This document shows, piece after piece, positions 7,705 to 15,189 of a DNA stretch of 29,223 bases. Every line of letters starts with the position of its first letter. The first letter of the stretch is position 1. The notes beneath the pieces were generated by a model, which worked only from the letters and a program-made list of their open reading frames with translations, searched no databases and had not been told where the DNA came from. The position numbers were made by a program, and so were the translations under genes. The stretch covers positions 1-29,223 of IMG/VR virus record IMGVR_UViG_3300005264_000042. One strand, 5' to 3'. This stretch comes from a virus.

Positions 7705-8547
7705 ATGTATGGAATTTCAACTTTTGGCACGGTTTTATATTCAGAGGCTTCAACACTTGCGGAATTTGTTCCGAGTGAAGCCGTTACGTTCAACACCTAT
7801 GGATTACAGAATCCCGGTCAATATGGGGTTCACGTTTCTGGCTATACTATTGACACTCCGAACCGTGATTTTTCAACCGCAAGCGTTCCCGGGGGGCATG
7901 GGTTGATACTTCAGGAAGATTGGTACAGAGGAAATCCGATCACATTATCCGGGTGGGTTTCGCAACCAACAAAAATCCAAATGGATCAAAAGATTCATGA
8001 AATCATGCGGAACTTGCACGGTGTGAGTGGTACACTTTCCATTGACAATGGCGGAAATTTCAAAGAAATTCAAACAACATTACAATCCGCTGATTTTGAA
8101 AATGAACACTATTCAACCACGAGAAAAGAATTCACATTCACTTTTTCAGGTGTCAAAGCTTTTTGGCAAGATTCCGCATATTCATCCAGTGCAATTTTTG
8201 ATTCAACAGATCTTTCTATTGACGGAACAATGAACAACGCAGGAAGCGTTGAATCCGATCAGGTCATGATCGTTATATTTTCAACCGCAACGGACGTTTC
8301 CGGGGTGACTTTCACCAATACGAAAACAGGGGAAGAAGTTTCAATCACCGAAACGATCACAGCCGGTGACGTTCTTATTTTTGACGGTGAAGAAAAAACA
8401 GCAACATTGAACGGAATGGATGTTGAATTTTCCGGAGCTTTTCCAAAATTGCAAATCGGGTTGAATACCTATACAATCGACATTGTAGCAACATCATCAT
8501 TGGTTGACGTGACCGCAAAATGGAAAAACCAATATCTTACACCATAA
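7705..8547 (+). CDS. Distal tail protein (Dit-like)
   Basis: A 280-residue protein immediately after the tape measure. The N-terminal half resembles Dit hub domains: GYTIDTPNRDFSTASVPGGHG, then DWYRGNPITLSGWVSQPTK, then HEIMRNLHGVSGTLSI, and KEFTFTFSGVKAFWQ around residue 150. The C-terminal half is a beta-sandwich-like segment with a strand pattern typical of the galectin-like part of Dit. It would form the hexameric ring joining tail tube to baseplate. Confidence 0.78.
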   Translation: MYGISTFGTVLYSEASTLAEFVPSEAVTFNTYGLQNPGQYGVHVSGYTIDTPNRDFSTASVPGGHGLILQEDWYRGNPITLSGWVSQPTKIQMDQKIHEIMRNLHGVSGTLSIDNGGNFKEIQTTLQSADFENEHYSTTRKEFTFTFSGVKAFWQDSAYSSSAIFDSTDLSIDGTMNNAGSVESDQVMIVIFSTATDVSGVTFTNTKTGEEVSITETITAGDVLIFDGEEKTATLNGMDVEFSGAFPKLQIGLNTYTIDIVATSSLVDVTAKWKNQYLTP

Positions 8548-8558
8548 TTTTATAAAAA

Positions 8559-10100
8559 ATGTTTCAATATTTCATACCAACCGCAAAAAATTCCGCACAA
8601 GTTCAAATGGCTTCAAGTCTTTCCGCTTCAGGAGATACGATCCAATTGAATGCCGGTGAATCGTCTATTTTGACAGACAGAAGTTTCAAAGACAACGCAA
8701 CGTCAACAGGAACCGCAACAACGTTGAACCTCACCGGTATTGGTGCGAAAGTTGCCGTGGGTGACTTCGTCCGAAACGTCACAGATGGTTCTTGGGGGTG
8801 GGTTGAATCGGAATCCGCCGACAGTGTAACGACAACCGCATTGATTGGCGGAAGTGATAACACATGGGATTCAGGTGATGAAATTGTTGTTGGATCAACA
8901 TATGCTTGGCTCTCCAAAAAAGATTCATCCGGAAACGACACAACACGAGAGCTTGTAAAAGTAAAATACATTGATACTTCATCCGATCAAATCAAGATTG
9001 AAACACGATCCGTTGAAGGCACCGCAACAACGTTTGATGCGGATGACTATGTTTCAATATACATTGATGCAAACGTCACGAAACAAGTGGCACAGGCTCT
9101 TGGTGATTTGCAGGGGCGGAAGGCGGAAGATGGTGAAGTGATTCACAACGCAATCGGAACGGCAAAGGGTGATTTGATTGCATTTACTGCACAAGGAGTA
9201 CCGGTAAGAAAGGCGGTTGGTGCTGATGGGCAAATAATAGTGGCAGATTCAACACAGACAGACGGAATGGCATGGAAGGATTTGAGTAGCGGATACGCAT
9301 ATCCAGACATTGCCCCGGCAATAGACACGTTGGTTGCAAATGATTTTGTTCAAACATATAAATTCCCACAATTTTCAATGGCAACCACTGCACAATATCT
9401 TGGAGCCAGTTCTTCATACCAAAAGAGTGGGTACAGGATCTTGGGAAATGGTTATTCTATGACAAGCATAAATATATCAATCAGAAAAGTTGCAAACCCA
9501 ACAGATAACGTAATAATAAGAATAGAAACGGATTCAGGTGGTACTCCCTCCGGAACTCTTATCAATGCAAACGCAATGGCAACAATAGCAGGTTCAGGAT
9601 TGACAACTGCCTTTGTTGACAAGGTTTTTACTTTTTCGGGTGCGTTCACTATTACAGACGGACAGGTTGTATGGGTTGTGTTGTCAAGAAGCGGTGCGGT
9701 TAATTTTACAAACAGATATGAGATTGGTGAAAGTTCTGTTACTGATTCCGTGGGGGTAGAGACAAAAAGATATGATGGAGCTTGGCAAGGAACGACCAAA
9801 AACACACCGTACCTTTCCGGAACCGGTTTTTACAATTGTTGTATTTCAAAGAATTATGGAAATACCGGATCTCTGACAAATTTAAACAAATCAAGGCTTC
9901 TTGGATTCGTTGATAAAGATTACACGGTGGGTGATTCCGTAAGTGTTCTTGATAATGGGCTTGTTACAACGTCAGGAATAATTCCCGGAGAGTTTTATTA
10001 TATATCTTCGCAATCACTGATAAAGAGAACAGCCACAACGCACAACATTGTAGGCGTTGGGATAACAACAACACAATTAAGGTTTAATTTTAGAAAATAA
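8559..10100 (+). CDS. Tail fibre or receptor-binding protein
   Basis: A 513-residue Ser/Thr/Gly-rich beta protein. Residues 1-190 form a repeated-strand region, followed by a short helix (TKQVAQALGDLQGRK) and then AIGTAKGDLIAFTAQGVPVR with VGADGQIIVADSTQTDGMAW, a linker motif common in phage tail fibres. Residues 255-430 look like a jelly-roll or lectin-type domain, and the C-terminus has VGVGITTTQLRFNF. Its place between Dit and hub-like genes agrees with a tail-tip fibre. Base composition drifts slightly in its second half (more AGA, ATA and GGA codons), which may reflect domain exchange. Confidence 0.7.
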   Translation: MFQYFIPTAKNSAQVQMASSLSASGDTIQLNAGESSILTDRSFKDNATSTGTATTLNLTGIGAKVAVGDFVRNVTDGSWGWVESESADSVTTTALIGGSDNTWDSGDEIVVGSTYAWLSKKDSSGNDTTRELVKVKYIDTSSDQIKIETRSVEGTATTFDADDYVSIYIDANVTKQVAQALGDLQGRKAEDGEVIHNAIGTAKGDLIAFTAQGVPVRKAVGADGQIIVADSTQTDGMAWKDLSSGYAYPDIAPAIDTLVANDFVQTYKFPQFSMATTAQYLGASSSYQKSGYRILGNGYSMTSINISIRKVANPTDNVIIRIETDSGGTPSGTLINANAMATIAGSGLTTAFVDKVFTFSGAFTITDGQVVWVVLSRSGAVNFTNRYEIGESSVTDSVGVETKRYDGAWQGTTKNTPYLSGTGFYNCCISKNYGNTGSLTNLNKSRLLGFVDKDYTVGDSVSVLDNGLVTTSGIIPGEFYYISSQSLIKRTATTHNIVGVGITTTQLRFNFRK

Positions 10101-10101
10101 A

Positions 10102-11184
10102 ATGAAATCATACAACATTAAAATATATTCAAAAACCGGGATATATATTACAACCGTAAAACAAACCACAAGGCTTTCAAAGATTGGATTCCGTTCAACG
10201 GTGAATGGCGGACAGGGGTCGTTGTCACTTGCGGTAACATCCCCATTTGATGATCCGCCTTCATGGGCGGTGTTCATGAATTTTGTGAAAGTTTTTGTTG
10301 TGAAGATCTGTGACGGTGTGCAAACTGAAGAACTTTTTTTCACCGGGTACATTTCGAGAATCTCACATGTAAAAAAAGGATCAAATGAATATATGACATT
10401 GGACGTTTTATCCTTGTCTTCTCTTCTTGGGTTGGCATTGTACAAAGACGGTGCAAGTTTTGACGTTGTGCATACGTCAGTTGATCCGGCAACAATAGCG
10501 ACCGATATAATAGATGCCGTGAACACAGGCACAAACGACTGGCTATCATACGGCACAAACGTTGAAAGTGTGGGAGTTAATGTTTCATATACTTTCGAGA
10601 AACAACGGTGGTTGAAGGCATTGACGAAAACACTTGAATTTGCCGGGGGTGACTTTTTTTGGTTCATTGGTGCGGATGGGGATTTGAATTTCAAATCATA
10701 CCCAACAACACCAACACACAAATTCAATATTTTGAAAGACGTGAACGAAATTTCAATCGACAATACAAGCGAAGGAATTTTGAACAGTGCAACCTTGGAC
10801 AATGGCACGGCATACGGATCCGAGGATGCAACCAGTGTGTCAACGTACTTCCAACGTGATCAATGGGAGTCCGACACCGGCATGGATGCCACGACAGCCC
10901 AACAATACGTTGATGGGATTGTTGTTGATGAGAAGGATCCAAAACTTTCAATCACGGTTGAGGTTAATACAAATTATGATATTGAATCAATTCAACCGGG
11001 TCACACTTGCAATGTTTTTGGGGTAAAGACAGGATCAACGGTGCTTGGTTCAAACATGAAAATTGTGGCGGTTGAGTATTCAGAATCAAGAGCCGTGTTG
11101 ACCATTGCGGAAGACGTTGGAAATTACGGTGAACAACTTTCCAAGTATTTTGCAAACCAGTTGCAAGAACGTCAACTCTCGTGA
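10102..11184 (+). CDS. Baseplate hub / tail-associated protein
   Basis: A 360-residue protein. It begins with strands (YNIKIYSKTGIYITTVKQ), followed by an OB-like segment with ELFFTGYISRISHV, a domain around YTFEKQRWLKALTKTLEFAG and FFWFIGADGDLNF, and a C-terminal strand set with IESIQPGHTCNVFGV and MKIVAVEYSESRAVLTIAED. This is the pattern of gp27/Tal-type hub proteins, which cap the tube and contact the membrane. No peptidase domain is fused. It follows the fibre gene by 1 bp. Confidence 0.68.
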   Translation: MKSYNIKIYSKTGIYITTVKQTTRLSKIGFRSTVNGGQGSLSLAVTSPFDDPPSWAVFMNFVKVFVVKICDGVQTEELFFTGYISRISHVKKGSNEYMTLDVLSLSSLLGLALYKDGASFDVVHTSVDPATIATDIIDAVNTGTNDWLSYGTNVESVGVNVSYTFEKQRWLKALTKTLEFAGGDFFWFIGADGDLNFKSYPTTPTHKFNILKDVNEISIDNTSEGILNSATLDNGTAYGSEDATSVSTYFQRDQWESDTGMDATTAQQYVDGIVVDEKDPKLSITVEVNTNYDIESIQPGHTCNVFGVKTGSTVLGSNMKIVAVEYSESRAVLTIAEDVGNYGEQLSKYFANQLQERQLS

Positions 11185-11190
11185 TACAAT
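11161..11190 (+). promoter_or_regulatory. Promoter for the lysis genes
   Basis: TTGCAA (11161-11166), an 18-bp spacer and an extended -10, TGA-TACAAT (TACAAT at 11185-11190). It overlaps the end of the hub gene. Predicted start near 11198, about 22 nt before ATG 11220; the leader is U-rich (TTTATTTTTTTACACA). Confidence 0.7.
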
Positions 11191-11219
11191 GAGATTGTTT
11201 ATTTTTTTACACATAAAAC

Positions 11220-11420
11220 ATGCAATCTCCAAAATACAGCTTGAAAAACAAAGGATTGAAACTTTTAAAAAGCCTCGGACTTTCGTTGCTTGGTGGTTTT
11301 TCCGCTTGGCTTCTTACGATTACACAGGTGATTGATCTTGGTGTTTATGCACCATTGATCGGGTCAATGATGCCGTTTTTAGCGAACGCAATCAACGAGT
11401 TCATAAAAGAATCAAAATAA
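11220..11420 (+). CDS. Small membrane protein, candidate holin
   Basis: A 66-residue protein with a basic N-terminus (KYSLKNKGLKLLKS), a hydrophobic stretch LGLSLLGGFSAWLLTITQVI (about 19-38) and a second weaker one (APLIGSMMPFLANAI), then a charged end. The topology, size and location before a second membrane protein and a lytic-type peptidase suggest a holin. Its stop overlaps the next ATG (TAATG). No family motif proves the function. Confidence 0.6.
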   Translation: MQSPKYSLKNKGLKLLKSLGLSLLGGFSAWLLTITQVIDLGVYAPLIGSMMPFLANAINEFIKESK

Positions 11421-11710
11421 TGAAAGAAGTCATTCAAACTATAAAAAACAAACCGGTATATATTCAACTAGGAACCGCCGTTGTGGTGGTTGCCTTTATT
11501 GTTCGGTGTTCTTTTGCAATCGGAGCCTTTCTGGAAACAATGAACATGAAGATTGAAGACGTTTCCGCCAAATATATCATAATTGAAAAAGAGGTTGATG
11601 AATTGCAAACATTAAACAACAGCATTGGCAATCGGTTGGGACGAATAGAGGAGGTTCTGACAAGAGTTGAAAAGATCGTGGACAAAGTATCTGACAAAAT
11701 ATACCAATGA
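11420..11710 (+). CDS. Single-span membrane protein with coiled coil (lysis cassette)
   Basis: A 96-residue protein: a short basic N-terminus, one membrane segment (IQLGTAVVVVAFIVRCSFAIG, about 15-36) and a long heptad-rich helix (about 44-94, IEKEVDELQTLNN through IVDKVSDKIY). It starts inside the stop of the candidate holin gene and its end overlaps the peptidase ATG by 4 bp. The layout fits a second holin, a holin regulator or a spanin-like tether. The choice cannot be settled from sequence. Confidence 0.55.
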   Translation: MKEVIQTIKNKPVYIQLGTAVVVVAFIVRCSFAIGAFLETMNMKIEDVSAKYIIIEKEVDELQTLNNSIGNRLGRIEEVLTRVEKIVDKVSDKIYQ

Positions 11711-12444
11711 TTGAATCATTTTTGACCACAATTGCAAAGTTCAAAGAACAAATGCAAAATGATGTTCCATTCAACAACCTTGCCATGGATCTTCCGGATG
11801 ATCGTGATTGGGTTGCCGGCGTACCAACGTTGAGACACTTCCCAACACGGATAGATTTAGTCAAAAAGGCACAAAACCTTGGCTTCACGCCACGGAAACA
11901 ATCAAAAGGTAGTTGTACAGCATATTCTGAAATATTCCGTGCAGAGATTGAAAATACAATCGAACACGGCAAGAAGATCATACTTGATACAGAAGCACAA
12001 TGGGCTTGGCAGGAAAAGAGCGGAGCGAGTAGGGAAAAAGGGGATTGGATTCAGAATGCAAAAAAACAATTTCAAAAACATCCGCAAGGATTTCCACAAA
12101 CAGAATACCGGCGGATTGATGGCGGTGTTGATTTATGCAAAAAATGGTTGGCAAAACAAAAGCCGATCAATACCGGGATCTATTGGCGGTGGTTGTCAGA
12201 CAAGAGAATGACAAACTTCCGATACATGAAAGAAACCGGGATTTATATTCCGGGCGAAGGGAAGGTTTTGGGCGGTCATGCAATCATTTTGACCGGATTT
12301 GATCGTGGTGTTATTAAGTTTTTAGAACCAGAATTGACAAGAAATAAATCCGGGAACAACCAAGACGGTGTTTTTGAAATTTTTGAAGATCATTTTGAAA
12401 AACTTATGAGCCAGTACATTTCTTTTGATGCGTGGGATAAGTAG
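11707..12444 (+). CDS. Papain-like (C1) cysteine peptidase in the endolysin position
   Basis: A 245-residue protein. QSKGSCTAYSEIF (about 65-77) matches the papain active-site region QGxCGSCWAFS, with Q65 as oxyanion residue and C70 as nucleophile. GGHAIILTGFD (about 189-199), with H191, matches the catalytic His strand, followed by a strand IKFLEPEL where papain has its Asn loop. There is no signal peptide or wall-binding domain. It is overlapped by two small membrane genes, the standard place for an endolysin, so it may act as a peptide-cleaving lysin. A virion or host-protein protease role is the main alternative. Confidence 0.68.
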   Translation: MIESFLTTIAKFKEQMQNDVPFNNLAMDLPDDRDWVAGVPTLRHFPTRIDLVKKAQNLGFTPRKQSKGSCTAYSEIFRAEIENTIEHGKKIILDTEAQWAWQEKSGASREKGDWIQNAKKQFQKHPQGFPQTEYRRIDGGVDLCKKWLAKQKPINTGIYWRWLSDKRMTNFRYMKETGIYIPGEGKVLGGHAIILTGFDRGVIKFLEPELTRNKSGNNQDGVFEIFEDHFEKLMSQYISFDAWDK

Positions 12445-12460
12445 TTTTTCATGTTTTAAC

Positions 12461-12469
12461 TGATATACT
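12461..12469 (+). promoter_or_regulatory. Extended -10 promoter
   Basis: TGA-TATACT (12461-12469) after the peptidase gene, with no good -35 box. The predicted start lies about 20 nt before ATG 12498, the same leader length as at other promoters here; the leader is U-rich then A-rich. Confidence 0.5.
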
Positions 12470-12497
12470 CCTTTTGTATTTAATAATTTTTTGCAAA

Positions 12498-13547
12498 ATG
12501 AATTTTCATAATGAACGGATCAAGGACATTGCAACAACACCGTTGGGGATGTTGGCACTTTCCGCAGGGGAGGTTGAGGGGGCTGAATCAGGGTTCAAAT
12601 TTGGGAGGACAACATCATCCGGAACAGCGGAAGAAGTTATTTGGGATGGGGGCGGAACGTATGAGTTTTTGACGGCAGGTGAAACAATGACAGTTGTCTC
12701 TGACAGTGTAGCGGATACGTCAATGCAGACGGTTGAATTAACCGAAAATCCAAGCGATGGCAACACCATTGTTTTTATCGTTGATGGGGTTTCCGTAACA
12801 AAAACATTCGTGACAGAGGCAACAGCGGTTGAAGACGGTGAGGATCCAATCCCCAATGAAATTGTCATTGGTGTTGATGCGGATACAACAGCAACAGCAC
12901 TTGCAACTGAAATGTCAGGATCGGCAACACTTGCCGTTGTAACTCTTCCATACGGAACACTTTTCACGTCCTCGGATTCAACAACGACTATTGTGACTGG
13001 TGCAGGGGCTTGGAATCTTTATATTGTTGGGCTTGATGATGAATACAATGAAGTTTCTGAATTTGTTTTGTTGAATGGAATAACTCCAGTAACAACAACA
13101 CAAAAGTTTTTTCGTGTGTATCGTGCATACGTTGTAAATGCGGGCACAAATTCAACAACCACGGATGCGAACACTGGGGAGATAACAATTACACCGTCTA
13201 CGTCAACAACTAAAACACAGGCAAAAATACTCGAACACATTGGACAAACGTTGATGTGTGTTTATACGGTGCCGACAGGAAAAACAATGTTTGTAACTGG
13301 CTTTTCTTTTTCGGCGGGAAGGGGTAAAGAAGCGTTAATGCTAGTGAAAGTCCGTGTATGTGGTGACGACTGTGCGTTTCAAACAAAGTACACATTGGAA
13401 CTTTATCAATCCAACTTTGTTGGTGCTTTACGGGTACCTTTCCGATTGCCAGAGAAAACAGACATTATAATCAATATAGTTCCCGGGTCTTCCGGTGATC
13501 GTGTTAGTGCTTCTTTTGGGTATTTGTTGATAGAAAATAACAAGTAG
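12498..13547 (+). CDS. Virion structural protein of a marine-phage type with an inserted domain
   Basis: A 349-residue protein starting at ATG 12498; an in-frame TTG at 12474 lies in the predicted leader. Residues about 35-75 (GTAEEVIWDGGGTYEFL, then TAGETMTVVSDS) and 168-349 (YIVGLDDEYNEVSEFVLLNG, FFRVYRAYVVNAG, VPTGKTMFVTGFSFSAGRG, GYLLIEN) resemble a family of beta-rich structural proteins common in environmental tailed phages. Residues about 76-167 interrupt it with a module (TENPSDGNTIVFIVDG, IGVDADTTATALATEM, LPYGTLFTSS) matching the insert in the 1684 protein. It could decorate head or tail. It is the last late gene before the control region. Confidence 0.65.
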   Translation: MNFHNERIKDIATTPLGMLALSAGEVEGAESGFKFGRTTSSGTAEEVIWDGGGTYEFLTAGETMTVVSDSVADTSMQTVELTENPSDGNTIVFIVDGVSVTKTFVTEATAVEDGEDPIPNEIVIGVDADTTATALATEMSGSATLAVVTLPYGTLFTSSDSTTTIVTGAGAWNLYIVGLDDEYNEVSEFVLLNGITPVTTTQKFFRVYRAYVVNAGTNSTTTDANTGEITITPSTSTTKTQAKILEHIGQTLMCVYTVPTGKTMFVTGFSFSAGRGKEALMLVKVRVCGDDCAFQTKYTLELYQSNFVGALRVPFRLPEKTDIIINIVPGSSGDRVSASFGYLLIENNK

Positions 13548-13564
13548 TTGAAAACATTTTTCAA
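13548..13564 (+). promoter_or_regulatory. Operator-like palindrome, no -10 box
   Basis: A perfect 7-3-7 palindrome TTGAAAACATTTTTCAA begins on the base after the stop codon of the previous gene. No -10 box is found at 16-18 bp, so it is probably a binding site only. It lies 38 bp from the next TTGAAA element. Confidence 0.6.
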
Positions 13565-13585
13565 GTTCAGGCAAGGCAAAGTGAC

Positions 13586-13614
13586 TTGAAAGGTTAATTA
13601 AAGTGGTGTATGAT
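13586..13614 (+). promoter_or_regulatory. Early control-region promoter 1
   Basis: TTGAAA (13586-13591), a 17-bp spacer and TATGAT (13609-13614). The element begins with AGTGACTTGA, which recurs at 13679 and at 16850. Only a degraded palindrome is present. The predicted start near 13622 lies just ahead of the first RNA hairpin. Confidence 0.72.
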
Positions 13615-13624
13615 TTTGAGCGTG

Positions 13625-13656
13625 TGGGGATGATTGCGTTGTTGTTGTCATCCCCA
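13625..13656 (+). other. RNA hairpin at a predicted 5' end
   Basis: A perfect 9-bp inverted repeat (TGGGGATGA, 13625-13633, with TCATCCCCA, 13648-13656) and a 14-nt GU-rich loop. It starts about 3 nt after the predicted start of promoter 1. There is no T run after it, so it is not a simple terminator. It could stabilise the 5' end, be part of a small RNA, or work as DNA near a replication origin. Confidence 0.6.
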
Positions 13657-13695
13657 ACAATAAAAAAGAAACAACAACAGTGACTTGAGAAATCA

Positions 13696-13724
13696 CTTTA
13701 AACAATTGGAAAGTGTTTTATAAT
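13696..13724 (+). promoter_or_regulatory. Early control-region promoter 2 (replication genes)
   Basis: A weak -35 CTTTAA (13696-13701), a 17-bp spacer and a perfect TATAAT (13719-13724). The inverted repeat GGAAAGTG (13708-13715) / CACTTTCC (13732-13739) flanks the -10 box, and CACTTTCC occurs again at 13751-13758. A weak TTGAGAA element lies just upstream (13685). Predicted start near 13731-13732, at the base of the second hairpin. Confidence 0.65.
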
Positions 13725-13728
13725 ATAG

Positions 13729-13775
13729 ATGCACTTTCCGTGGGGTCTCACACTTTCCCCCCACGGATGGTGCAT
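13729..13775 (+). other. Long 5'-leader hairpin before the replication initiator gene
   Basis: Outer stem ATGCAC/GTGCAT (13729-13734 with 13770-13775), a 2x2 internal loop, then inner stem TCCGTGGGG/CCCCACGGA (13737-13745 with 13759-13767) and a 13-nt loop. The 15 base pairs are all Watson-Crick. The hairpin begins at the predicted transcription start and ends 11 nt before ATG 13787. It could protect the mRNA, control initiation or bind a protein. Confidence 0.75.
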
Positions 13776-13786
13776 TTTCATATCCC

Positions 13787-14518
13787 ATGAAAGAAACTTT
13801 TTATTTTACGCACGACTTCAACGCACAAAATGATCCGAAGATCCGGAAGATGAGGCGAAAATGGAAGATGGAGGGGGTTGGTGTTTTTTGGTGTTTAATT
13901 GAAATGCTTGCACAAGAGACAGAACGCTGGTATTTGCCAAAAGATTATGATGAATTGGCGGACGATTTAAGGACAACCGAAAAGTGCATCAAATCAATCG
14001 TTGAGGATTTTGATTTATTCGTATTTGATCAAAAAAACTTTTGGAATCGGAGGTTGGATCGTCATTTTGATATAATGGCTGAAAAATCAACAATTGCCCG
14101 CAAGAATGCGGAAAAACGATGGAAGAAGCAGGATCAAAAAATGCAAAGTGAATGCAAAAAAAATGCAACGGCATACAATCTGCATTGCCAAAGTGATGCT
14201 ATAAAAGAAAAGAAAAGAAAAGAAAAGAAAATAGATACAACCATAAATGGGAAAAATGTTGCTGAAGAAACCTTTGAAATCTTTTGGAAAATATATCCAA
14301 AAAAAATTGGAAAAGCGGTTGCCAAAAAATCTTGGATAAAACTTTCACCGGGTGAAGATATTTGCAAAAAGATTGCAACTGCTCTTCAATATCAAATGCA
14401 ATCAGATCAATGGCAAAAGAGTTCCGGGCAATATATCCCCAATCCTTCAACGTGGTTGAATCAAGAGCGATGGAATGATGAACAATTCAAAGATGTTGAT
14501 GTAATTCTTAATTTTTAA
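13787..14518 (+). CDS. Phage replication initiator / DnaD-like protein
   Basis: A 243-residue protein. Residues 1-95 (YFTHDFNAQNDPKIRKMRRK, GVGVFWCLIEMLAQE, LRTTEKCIKSIVEDFDLF) match the Lin1244/Lin1753-type winged-helix domain found at the N-terminus of phage replication proteins. A very basic linker follows (KEKKRKEKK). The C-terminal part (FWKIYPKKIGKAVAKKSW, and YIPNPSTWLNQERWNDE near 215-233) is the helicase-loader-type ending seen in lambda O/DnaD-like proteins. It probably binds the nearby control region and recruits the host helicase. It is the first gene after the long leader hairpin. Confidence 0.8.
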   Translation: MKETFYFTHDFNAQNDPKIRKMRRKWKMEGVGVFWCLIEMLAQETERWYLPKDYDELADDLRTTEKCIKSIVEDFDLFVFDQKNFWNRRLDRHFDIMAEKSTIARKNAEKRWKKQDQKMQSECKKNATAYNLHCQSDAIKEKKRKEKKIDTTINGKNVAEETFEIFWKIYPKKIGKAVAKKSWIKLSPGEDICKKIATALQYQMQSDQWQKSSGQYIPNPSTWLNQERWNDEQFKDVDVILNF

Positions 14519-14523
14519 AAACA

Positions 14524-14961
14524 ATGTACAAAATAATATTCAAGAATCCTGAAAATGAAAATCAAAAACTTGAAAGAAAGATTTCAGATTTTGAGGCAAA
14601 ACAAGCATTCAAAGCCCAAAAAGACAAATCCGCATTCATGTTGCGAGACTACGGAACAATTCCGCATTATCTCATTGTGACAATCAAGTCACACCAAGAA
14701 CCACGTCCAGAACTCATGATGGGGCGGACGTTATGGGAAACACATCCACCGACAAAAGAACAAATTCAAGCACTACAATTGGCTGTGGTTGCCTCCTTGC
14801 CGTTCCGGGTAGGGTCAACTGGGTTTTTTATGGGGATTGTTCAATCCGTGTGGAATTGGAATTCAGAAAGAACAAACGACCTTCTTGAATTTGGTCAATC
14901 GTTGGTTGATTCAGGCGAAACAATGAAAACGTTGATCAACGCACTGTCAAAACAAACTTGA
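14524..14961 (+). CDS. Early protein of unknown function
   Basis: A 145-residue soluble protein, 5 bp after the initiator gene. It begins with a strand YKIIFKNPENENQKLERKIS, then a mixed segment FMLRDYGTIPHYLIVTIKSH and a C-terminal helical part with VWNWNSERTNDLLEFGQSL. There are no cysteines, membrane spans or motifs I can assign. Its stop codon overlaps the -35 box of the next promoter. Co-transcription with the initiator suggests a replication role, as inference only. Confidence 0.75.
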   Translation: MYKIIFKNPENENQKLERKISDFEAKQAFKAQKDKSAFMLRDYGTIPHYLIVTIKSHQEPRPELMMGRTLWETHPPTKEQIQALQLAVVASLPFRVGSTGFFMGIVQSVWNWNSERTNDLLEFGQSLVDSGETMKTLINALSKQT

Positions 14962-14986
14962 AAAATGTTTCAAGGTGTGTAATAAT
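14957..14986 (+). promoter_or_regulatory. Operator-bearing promoter giving a leaderless mRNA
   Basis: TTGAAA (14958-14963), a 17-bp spacer and AATAAT (14981-14986). The perfect palindrome TTGAAAAATGTTTCAA (14958-14973) covers the -35 box, and one more C/G pair flanks it. ATG 14994 is exactly 36 bases after the first base of the -35 box, so transcription should begin on the start codon. Confidence 0.75.
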
Positions 14987-14993
14987 CCAATCA

Positions 14994-15188
14994 ATGAAAA
15001 TAACTTGCACAAATTGCGGATATGAAGGGAAGCCAAAAACAAGGAGAAAAGGTTCCTTGGTTCTTGAACTTTTCTTGTGGCTTTTCTTTTTGATCCCGGG
15101 GTTGTTTTATACAGCGTGGAGGTGTTTCAATCGGGAAATGAAATGCCCACGCTGTGGGTTCCTGTATTGTATAAAAAAAATCAAATAA
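14994..15188 (+). CDS. Small zinc-ribbon membrane protein
   Basis: A 64-residue protein with a CxxC pair (C5, C8), a hydrophobic segment (LVLELFLWLFFLIPGLFYTAW, about 22-42) and a second cysteine set (C44, C51, C54, C59; CPRC core). The two knuckles around a membrane-inserted helix resemble the plan of LITAF-type domains, though homology is not claimed. I start it at ATG 14994 because the in-frame TTG at 14958 is the -35 box. It is the first gene of the transcript that encodes the HTH regulator. Confidence 0.7.
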   Translation: MKITCTNCGYEGKPKTRRKGSLVLELFLWLFFLIPGLFYTAWRCFNREMKCPRCGFLYCIKKIK

Positions 15189-15189
15189 G

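Larger units (their letters stand above)
13551..13786. other. Non-coding control region, candidate origin
   Basis: About 236 bp without a gene, between the last late gene and the replication initiator. It holds operator-like elements, two promoters facing right, two strong hairpins and two copies of AGTGACTTGA. A leader-like AAACAACAACA at 13669-13679 is followed by GTG ACT TGA, which would encode only two residues. The position beside an initiator gene makes it a candidate replication origin, but no clear iteron array is visible. Confidence 0.6.

Noticed and set aside
10077-10808. Minus-strand open frame (243 codons) opposite the hub-like gene
   Set aside because: No leader or promoter of the genome's type, no recognisable motif, and fully covered by a well-supported plus-strand gene.
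14570-14590. TTGAAA...TTTCAG element inside the 14524 gene
   Set aside because: Resembles the operator but has longer spacing, lies in coding sequence and has no -10 box at the right distance.
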